DNA of 55,499 nucleotides, from positions 1 through 55,499 of the forward strand of contig CALMZE010000092.1 in assembly GCA_937870585.1 (NCBI GenBank), written 5' to 3'. Position 1 is the first letter of the stretch; each line of letters begins with the position of its first letter. Made by a program: the position numbers and the translations under genes. The notes under the pieces are model-generated. The model did no database searches. It was not told where the DNA came from and saw only the letters and a list, made by a program, of their open reading frames with translations. This document shows positions 50,450 to 55,499 of the stretch, piece after piece. Source of the stretch: an uncultured Sphingomonadales bacterium (lineage in GTDB: Bacteria > Pseudomonadota > Alphaproteobacteria > Sphingomonadales > Sphingomonadaceae).

Positions 50450-53098
50450 CTACCCCTTCAGCGCGGCCTGCGCCGCCGCCAGCCGTGCAATCGGCACCCG
50501 GAAGGGCGAGGCGGAAACATAATCGAGCCCCACGCTCTCACAGAAATGGATGCTCGCCGGATCGCCGCCATGTTCGCCGCATATGCCGAGCTTGATGTCT
50601 GGTCGCGTCGCGCGACCGCGTTCGGCGGCGAGCTTCACCAGTTCGCCCACGCCTTCCACATCGATCGAGACGAACGGATCGCGCTCATAAATGCCCTTGC
50701 CGACATATTGGGTGAGGAAGCGCGCAGCATCATCGCGCGAGACGCCGAGCGTCGTCTGTGTAAGATCGTTCGTGCCAAAGCTGAAGAACGCGCCCGCTTC
50801 CGCAATCTCGCCCGCCCGCAGCGCCGCACGCGGCAGCTCGATCATCGTGCCGACAAGATAGTCTACGCGCTTGCCCGTCTCGGCAAACACCGCCTGCGCA
50901 GCGGCATCCACCACATCTTTCATCAGCTCCAGCTCGCGCTTGGTGGCGACGAGCGGGATCATGATTTCAGGCACCGGAGCGACATCGAGCGAACAGGCCG
51001 CTTCAAAAATCGCGCGCGCCTGCATCTCGTAAATTTCCGGATAGGTCACGCCCAGGCGACACCCGCGATGGCCGAGCATCGGGTTGAACTCATGCAGTTC
51101 ATTCGCGCGCTGCTTGAGCACATCGACGCTGACACCAGCAGCCGCAGCCACTTCGGCAAACTCCGCCTCTTCATGCGGCAGGAATTCGTGCAGCGGCGGA
51201 TCGAGCAGACGGATCGTGACAGGAAGTCCTGCCATCACTTTGAAAATAGCTGCAAAATCGCTGCGCTGTTCGGGCAGCAGCTTGTCGAGCGCGGCGCGAC
51301 GCCCGGCTTCATCATCCGCCAAAATCATTTGTCGCACCGCCGTGATGCGCGCGGCATCGAAGAACATGTGTTCGGTGCGGCAGAGACCAATGCCTTCCGC
51401 GCCGAAATCGCGTGCGACCTGTGCGTCGTGCGGCGTTTCCGCATTGGCGCGCACCTTCATGCGGCGCACTTCATCCGCCCACACCATCAGCGTGCCGAAA
51501 TCGCCCGCGAGTTCGGGCTGCACAGTGGGCACTGCGCCCGCCATCACTTCGCCCGATGCGCCATCGAGCGTGAGGATATCCCCCTCACCCAGATCGCGCC
51601 CACCGACCTTCAGCGTCTTGGCCTTGGCGTCGATCACCAGCGCGCCCGCGCCCGACACGCAGGGCCGCCCCATGCCGCGCGCGACAACCGCCGCATGGCT
51701 CGTCATCCCGCCGCGCGCCGTGAGGATACCCTTCGCTGCGTGCATTCCGTGAATATCTTCGGGCGAGGTTTCGATGCGGACCAGGATCACCGCCTCGCCC
51801 TTTTCCGCCCATTTCTCCGCCGTATCGGCGTCAAACACGATCTTGCCAGACGCCGCACCCGGAGACGCCGGAAGCCCCTTGGTCAGCACATCGCGTTCCG
51901 CCGCCGGATCGAGCGTGGGGTGGAGCAATTGATCCAGCCCGCTTGCATCCACACGCGCCACAGCCTCGCCGCGCGTGATCAGGCCTTCATTGGCCATATC
52001 AACAGCGATGCGCAGCGCCGCCTTGCTGGTCCGCTTGCCAGAGCGCGTTTGCAGCATCCACAGCTTGCCGCGTTCCACGGTGAATTCGATATCCTGCATG
52101 TCGCGATAATGCCGCTCCAGCAAGTCAAACACACCCGCCAGCTCGGCATAGGTTTCGGGCATCGCCTCTTCCATGCTGAGCGGCTTGGCATTGGCACGCT
52201 CGCGCGCCTGCTTGGTGAGATATTGCGGCGTGCGAATGCCCGCGACGACATCTTCGCCCTGCGCGTTGATCAGATATTCGCCATAATAGGCGTTCTCGCC
52301 CGTCGCCGGATCGCGCGTGAACGCCACACCCGTCGCGGAGGTTTCGCCCATATTGCCGAACACCATGGCCTGCACGTTCACCGCAGTGCCCCAGTCTGCC
52401 GGGATGTGATTGAGGCGACGATAGACCTTCGCGCGCTCACTCTCCCACGATCCAAACACCGCGCCAACCGCGCCCCAAAGCTGCGCGTTCACATCTTGCG
52501 GGAAGGGCTGGCCCCATTGTTTCTCAACCAGCGCTTTGTACTCGCCCACCAGCGCGCGCCAATCCTCAGCCTCCATCTCGGTATCGAGCCAGATGCCCTT
52601 GTCTTCCTTGGCAACTTCGAGCGCTTCCTCAAAACTGTCATGGTCGAGACGCAGCACCACATCGGCATACATCTGGATGAAGCGGCGATAGCTGTCCCAC
52701 GCGAACCGCGCATCTCCGGAAGAGGCCACGAGCCCTTCAACGGTGGCATCATTCAGCCCCAGATTGAGAACGGTATCCATCATGCCCGGCATCGAAACCC
52801 GCGCGCCGGAGCGGACGGAAACGAGCAGCGGATTGGCAGGATCACCAAAGGTCCGCCCTGTCACGCCTTCAATATGCGCGACGCCCTGCGCCACCTGTTC
52901 GGCGAGTTCGGCGGGATATTGCTCGCCATTGGCATAATAAGCGGTGCAGACCTCGGTCGTCAGCGTAAAGCCCGGCGGCACCGGCAGGCCAATCGCCGCC
53001 ATGCCATCGAGATTCGCGCCCTTGCCGCCGAGCAGGTTCTTGTCCCCCTGCCCGCCATCCTGCGCGCCGCCGCCGAACCGGTACATATATTTTGTCAT
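50450..53098 (-). CDS. ppdK: pyruvate, phosphate dikinase
   Basis: An 882-aa PPDK that interconverts pyruvate, ATP and phosphate with phosphoenolpyruvate, AMP and pyrophosphate. The N-terminal ATP-grasp domain begins [21 protein letters not shown]; the central swivelling domain has the phospho-His468 in [15 protein letters not shown]; the C-terminal PEP-binding barrel carries [29 protein letters not shown] and the catalytic Cys in LGICGEHGG. Length is normal. With pyruvate kinase in the same window it could set gluconeogenic versus glycolytic flow at PEP. It lies about 120 bp downstream of glyS in the same direction. Confidence 0.97.
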   Translation of the reverse strand: MTKYMYRFGGGAQDGGQGDKNLLGGKGANLDGMAAIGLPVPPGFTLTTEVCTAYYANGEQYPAELAEQVAQGVAHIEGVTGRTFGDPANPLLVSVRSGARVSMPGMMDTVLNLGLNDATVEGLVASSGDARFAWDSYRRFIQMYADVVLRLDHDSFEEALEVAKEDKGIWLDTEMEAEDWRALVGEYKALVEKQWGQPFPQDVNAQLWGAVGAVFGSWESERAKVYRRLNHIPADWGTAVNVQAMVFGNMGETSATGVAFTRDPATGENAYYGEYLINAQGEDVVAGIRTPQYLTKQARERANAKPLSMEEAMPETYAELAGVFDLLERHYRDMQDIEFTVERGKLWMLQTRSGKRTSKAALRIAVDMANEGLITRGEAVARVDASGLDQLLHPTLDPAAERDVLTKGLPASPGAASGKIVFDADTAEKWAEKGEAVILVRIETSPEDIHGMHAAKGILTARGGMTSHAAVVARGMGRPCVSGAGALVIDAKAKTLKVGGRDLGEGDILTLDGASGEVMAGAVPTVQPELAGDFGTLMVWADEVRRMKVRANAETPHDAQVARDFGAEGIGLCRTEHMFFDAARITAVRQMILADDEAGRRAALDKLLPEQRSDFAAIFKVMAGLPVTIRLLDPPLHEFLPHEEAEFAEVAAAAGVSVDVLKQRANELHEFNPMLGHRGCRLGVTYPEIYEMQARAIFEAACSLDVAPVPEIMIPLVATKRELELMKDVVDAAAQAVFAETGKRVDYLVGTMIELPRAALRAGEIAEAGAFFSFGTNDLTQTTLGVSRDDAARFLTQYVGKGIYERDPFVSIDVEGVGELVKLAAERGRATRPDIKLGICGEHGGDPASIHFCESVGLDYVSASPFRVPIARLAAAQAALKG

Positions 53099-53103
53099 GA
53101 AAT

Positions 53104-53164
53104 CTCCCCCTCCCCAGTTCGGGGAAAGGGCCGGGAAGAGGGGAAGGCCCGCCTCTCCACGGCC
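53104..53164. repeat. CCCCTCCCC-type palindromic repeat fragment between glyS and ppdK
   Basis: TCCCC (53111-53115) AGTTC GGGGA (53121-53125) and nearby CCGGGAAGAGGGG runs have the character of the CTCCCC/GGGGAG elements inside glyS. It fills most of the 121-bp gap upstream of ppdK. Confidence 0.45.
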
Positions 53165-53219
53165 CCCAATTGCCGCATGAGAAACAACCCCTCACCCCAA
53201 CCGGAGCGGATGTGAAGGG

Positions 53220-55499
53220 CTACCCCTCGATCTTCGAAAAGTCCGCTACATTGTGCACTGCAACACGAAAACGGTCAAGCAGGCCAAGACGGAATGCCCG
53301 TTTTTTATCATCAGGATCATTCACCATAACCCCTTCAAAAAACGCATCAATCGGCGCGCGGAGCGAGGCGAGCGCGGACATGGCGGCTTCAAAATTTTCA
53401 GCTTCGATGGCGGCTTGCGCGGTGGGTTCGGCCGCGTTGAGGGCCTGCTCCAAAGCCAATTCCTCCCCGCTCCGGGGAGGGGGACCGTCCGAAGGATGGT
53501 GGAGGGGCGCGGGTGCAACCCGCGTGTCGGCCTCCCCGCTCCCTGCGGTCGCGGCCCCTCCGTCGCTTCGCGCCACCTCCCCCAAGGGGGAGGATTTAAG
53601 AATATTCGCCGCGCGCTTATACCCAGCGAGCAAATTGGCCCCATCCTCAGTGCCCATAAACGCCTGCAACGCCTTCACCCGCGCGAGCAGGCGGACGAGA
53701 TCATCCTCCCCACCGAGCGCAAACACGGCGTCGATCAGGTCGTGGCGCACACCCGCTTCCCGCTGCTGGACTTTGAGGCGGTCGGCGAAGAAGGCTAAAA
53801 TATCATTTGGGGATGTCTTCAATTCAACCATTTCAAATATCATTTTCGCCGTCACGTCTTCAAATTTTACTGCAGTTTCAGGCCTTCCAGTCAATTGAAC
53901 AAAGCCATCCTCTAAATCCCAACGGCTATCATATATACCGATCTTGTCAGTTCTAAATTGCACATCTCCGACTGTTAGTGTCGCCTCATCTACTGCCCAC
54001 ATTTCTCGACCAAAGAATGTTTCTGCAACGACCATAGCCTTTGGAAAGTAATTCAAAATTTCCGTCAATTTTAGGCGAATTCTGTTTGTACTTATCAGTT
54101 CGATCACGCCAATCGCAGCGCGTCGAAGTGCAAACGGGTCTTTTGAACCTGTCGGCTTTGCGTTTATCGCGAAGAACGTCGCCAAAGTATCCAGCTTATC
54201 CGCCAAACTCACTGCCACCGTCACCGGGGCGGTTGGCACGTCATCGCCCTGACCGACCGGCTTGTAATGATCGCGGATCGCATCGGCGACCTCATCCGCC
54301 TCGCTCTGCGCGCGCGCGTAATATCCGCCCATCACGCCCTGCAGTTCAGGGAATTCACCCACCATGCCGGTTACGAGATCGGCCTTGCACAGGCGCGCGG
54401 CGCGTTCGGCGAGGGCAGCCAGATGCTCCCTCTCCCCTTCAGGGGAGAGGGCTGGGGAGAGGGGCTGTGTGGAGGCAGACTCCCCCTCTCCCAACCCTCT
54501 CCCCTGAAGGGGGGAGGGCTTTATGATCCCCTCTTCACACAACCACCGCGCCAGCTTCGCCACGCGCTCCACCTTGTCGGCCACCGTGCCCAGTTTCTCA
54601 TGGAACACGATCTGCGAAAGCTTCTTCGCCTGCTCTTCCAGCGGGATTTTCAGATCCTGTTCCCAGAAGAATTTCGCATCGGAAAGCCGCGCCGCGAGCA
54701 CTTTTTCATTGCCCGCGACAATCGCCGCACCGCCATCATTCGCCACGATGTTCGCGGTGCAAACGAACGCGTTGGCGAGCTTGCCCGCTGAATCGTGGCA
54801 CACGAAATATTTCTGGTTCACCCGCGCCGTCAGCTGGATCACCTCTTCGGGCACCTCCAGAAACGCCGGATCGAACCGCCCCAGCATCGGCACCGGCCAT
54901 TCGGTGAGGCCGCTATTTTCGTTGACCAGCCCCTCATCGGGCACCAGCACCAGCCCGGCCTCGCGCGCGGCCTTGTCTGCCCCTTCGCGGATGATGCGGC
55001 GGCGTTCGTCCTGATCGATGATGACATGCGCGGCGCGCAGCTTCATCGCATAATCAGCGGCATTGCCAATCGTCACCTCGCCGCTGTGGTGGAAGCGGTG
55101 GCCCATCGTTGCGGAGCCGGAGACGATCCCGTCAATCGCGCACGGCACCACATCGTCCCCCAGCAGCGCGACAATGCCCTGCAACGGGCGCACCCAGCGC
55201 AGGCTCTCTGTGGAAGCAGAGGCCGCGCCCCAACGCTGGCTCTTGGGCCAGGGGAAGGCGCGGATGATCGCGGGGATCGCTTCGGCCAGCACATCCGCCG
55301 TCTTGCGGCCCGGCTTGTTGACCACCGCGAAATACACGCCGCCGCGCTCTTCCAGTTGATCCTGCGTCAGCCCGGTCTTGCGCAGAAAGCCTTCGAGCGC
55401 CTGTGGCGGTGCACCGACCTTTGGCCCCTTGGTTTCTTCGGAAACGGCCGCTGGTTCGAGCGGCCGGCCCCTGGCGGTCCGCGCCCGGCGACGCCGCGG
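53220..55499 (-). CDS. glyS: glycine-tRNA ligase beta subunit, start beyond right edge
   Basis: The 759 visible residues cover all but the N-terminus of the GlyS subunit, which with GlyQ charges tRNA-Gly. Family parts: GPKVGAPPQALEGFLRKTGL, ESLRWVRPLQGIVALLG, GHRFHHSGEVTI, VNQKYFVCHD, FFWEQDLKIPLEEQ, FHEKLGTVADKVERV, the LVTGMVGEFPELQGVMGGYYA stretch and RHDLIDAVFALGG. Two palindromic repeats are translated in frame (53461-53594 and 54427-54518), and an AT-rich block (about 53800-54120) encodes roughly 100 residues between RRAAIGVIELI and DILAFFADRLKV, much longer than expected there. The frame is open throughout, so the gene appears functional but mosaic. Confidence 0.93.
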   Translation of the reverse strand, partial: PRRRRARTARGRPLEPAAVSEETKGPKVGAPPQALEGFLRKTGLTQDQLEERGGVYFAVVNKPGRKTADVLAEAIPAIIRAFPWPKSQRWGAASASTESLRWVRPLQGIVALLGDDVVPCAIDGIVSGSATMGHRFHHSGEVTIGNAADYAMKLRAAHVIIDQDERRRIIREGADKAAREAGLVLVPDEGLVNENSGLTEWPVPMLGRFDPAFLEVPEEVIQLTARVNQKYFVCHDSAGKLANAFVCTANIVANDGGAAIVAGNEKVLAARLSDAKFFWEQDLKIPLEEQAKKLSQIVFHEKLGTVADKVERVAKLARWLCEEGIIKPSPLQGRGLGEGESASTQPLSPALSPEGEREHLAALAERAARLCKADLVTGMVGEFPELQGVMGGYYARAQSEADEVADAIRDHYKPVGQGDDVPTAPVTVAVSLADKLDTLATFFAINAKPTGSKDPFALRRAAIGVIELISTNRIRLKLTEILNYFPKAMVVAETFFGREMWAVDEATLTVGDVQFRTDKIGIYDSRWDLEDGFVQLTGRPETAVKFEDVTAKMIFEMVELKTSPNDILAFFADRLKVQQREAGVRHDLIDAVFALGGEDDLVRLLARVKALQAFMGTEDGANLLAGYKRAANILKSSPLGEVARSDGGAATAGSGEADTRVAPAPLHHPSDGPPPRSGEELALEQALNAAEPTAQAAIEAENFEAAMSALASLRAPIDAFFEGVMVNDPDDKKRAFRLGLLDRFRVAVHNVADFSKIEG
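53461..53594. repeat. palindromic repeat translated in frame inside glyS, copy 1
   Basis: About 134 bp with terminal palindromes CTCCCCGCTCCGGGGAG and CCTCCCCC AA GGGGGAGG (53576-53593). It adds roughly 44 residues of low-complexity sequence (SSPLGEVARSDGG, then RVAPAPLHHPSDGPPPRSGE) to GlyS near its C-terminal anticodon-binding part without breaking the frame. Confidence 0.8.
53821..54120. other. AT-rich block inside glyS
   Basis: Hand count gives 123 G+C in 300 bp, 41%, against 62% in the flanking line 54181-54240 and mid-60s elsewhere. The block uses A/T-ending codons and encodes LNYFPKAMVVAETFFGRE, TLTVGDVQFRTDKIGIYD and so on. The frame stays open. It looks acquired or very divergent compared with the rest of the gene. 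Confidence 0.75.
54427..54518. repeat. palindromic repeat translated in frame inside glyS, copy 2
   Basis: CCTCTCCCC TTCA GGGGAGAGG and, after a short spacer, CCCTCTCCCAACCCTCTCCCC TGAA GGGG-type palindromes form a paired element of about 92 bp. It adds about 31 residues (PSPLQGRGLGEGESAS, TQPLSPALSPEGERE) to GlyS between CEEGIIK and HLAALAERAARL. Confidence 0.8.

Noticed and set aside
50546-53215. An 889-codon open frame on the plus strand opposite pyruvate phosphate dikinase
   Set aside because: It is the antisense of a complete, highly conserved gene. At this GC content antisense frames are often long; the protein is His/Arg-rich and has no recognisable domain.

Overview
The window is high-GC chromosomal DNA from an alphaproteobacterium, most likely a member of the Sphingomonadales. 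The support is the gene content and order (ccrM, LolA-like, ftsK, recA, cckA, DUF2062, smpB, dapA; hemC-hemD-mitofilin; ispH-thrB-rnhA), an alphaproteobacterial SOS box before recA, and many short inverted repeats of the sort scattered through sphingomonad genomes. Genes are dense, with many 4-bp start/stop overlaps. No rRNA, tRNA, CRISPR array or IS transposase was seen.

Layout. 1-8.8 kb: the 5' part of dnaN, a histidine phosphatase with an IalB-like secreted protein, carD, a GIN-domain protein with pgeF, a thiolase and a glutathione S-transferase. Next comes a two-gene unit made of a 65-aa peptide with a double-glycine-type leader and a RimK-like ATP-grasp ligase, then the cell-cycle DNA methyltransferase ccrM. 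8.8-23.2 kb: a gene-poor stretch with strong hairpins, a LolA-like carrier, ftsK, a ubiquinone-type hydroxylase, recA, cckA, DUF2062, smpB, dapA, a soluble lytic transglycosylase, greB and DUF1244. 23.2-41.5 kb: pyruvate kinase, a degenerate GDT1-like membrane protein, an unknown 321-aa protein, gpsA-tsaD divergent from hemC-hemD-mitofilin, a DUF465/DksA-like pair, a HAD phosphatase with dapD, a lipid-anchored subtilisin autotransporter, ispH-thrB-rnhA-YegP, and a hydrolase/oxidoreductase pair. 41.5-48.9 kb: a Tad pilus operon (cpaA-B-C-D-E-tadB-tadC) without cpaF or a pilin gene. 48.9-55.5 kb: a DUF1254/DUF1214 pair, a GIY-YIG pseudogene between GC-rich repeats, pyruvate phosphate dikinase, and glyS running off the right edge.

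Points that stand out. (1) The peptide/ATP-grasp pair at 6.6-7.6 kb looks like an uncharacterised RiPP (ribosomally made, modified peptide) system and is the best candidate for a new system. (2) The leader of the DUF465/DksA-like operon can form a perfect 12-bp stem that buries its Shine-Dalgarno sequence. (3) glyS carries two palindromic repeat elements translated in frame plus an AT-rich block of about 300 bp. (4) GANTC sites, the CcrM target, cluster between ftsK and the hydroxylase and upstream of ccrM. (5) The Tad operon has lost or relocated its motor ATPase. CcrM, FtsK and CckA within about 11 kb make this a cell-cycle-rich neighbourhood.
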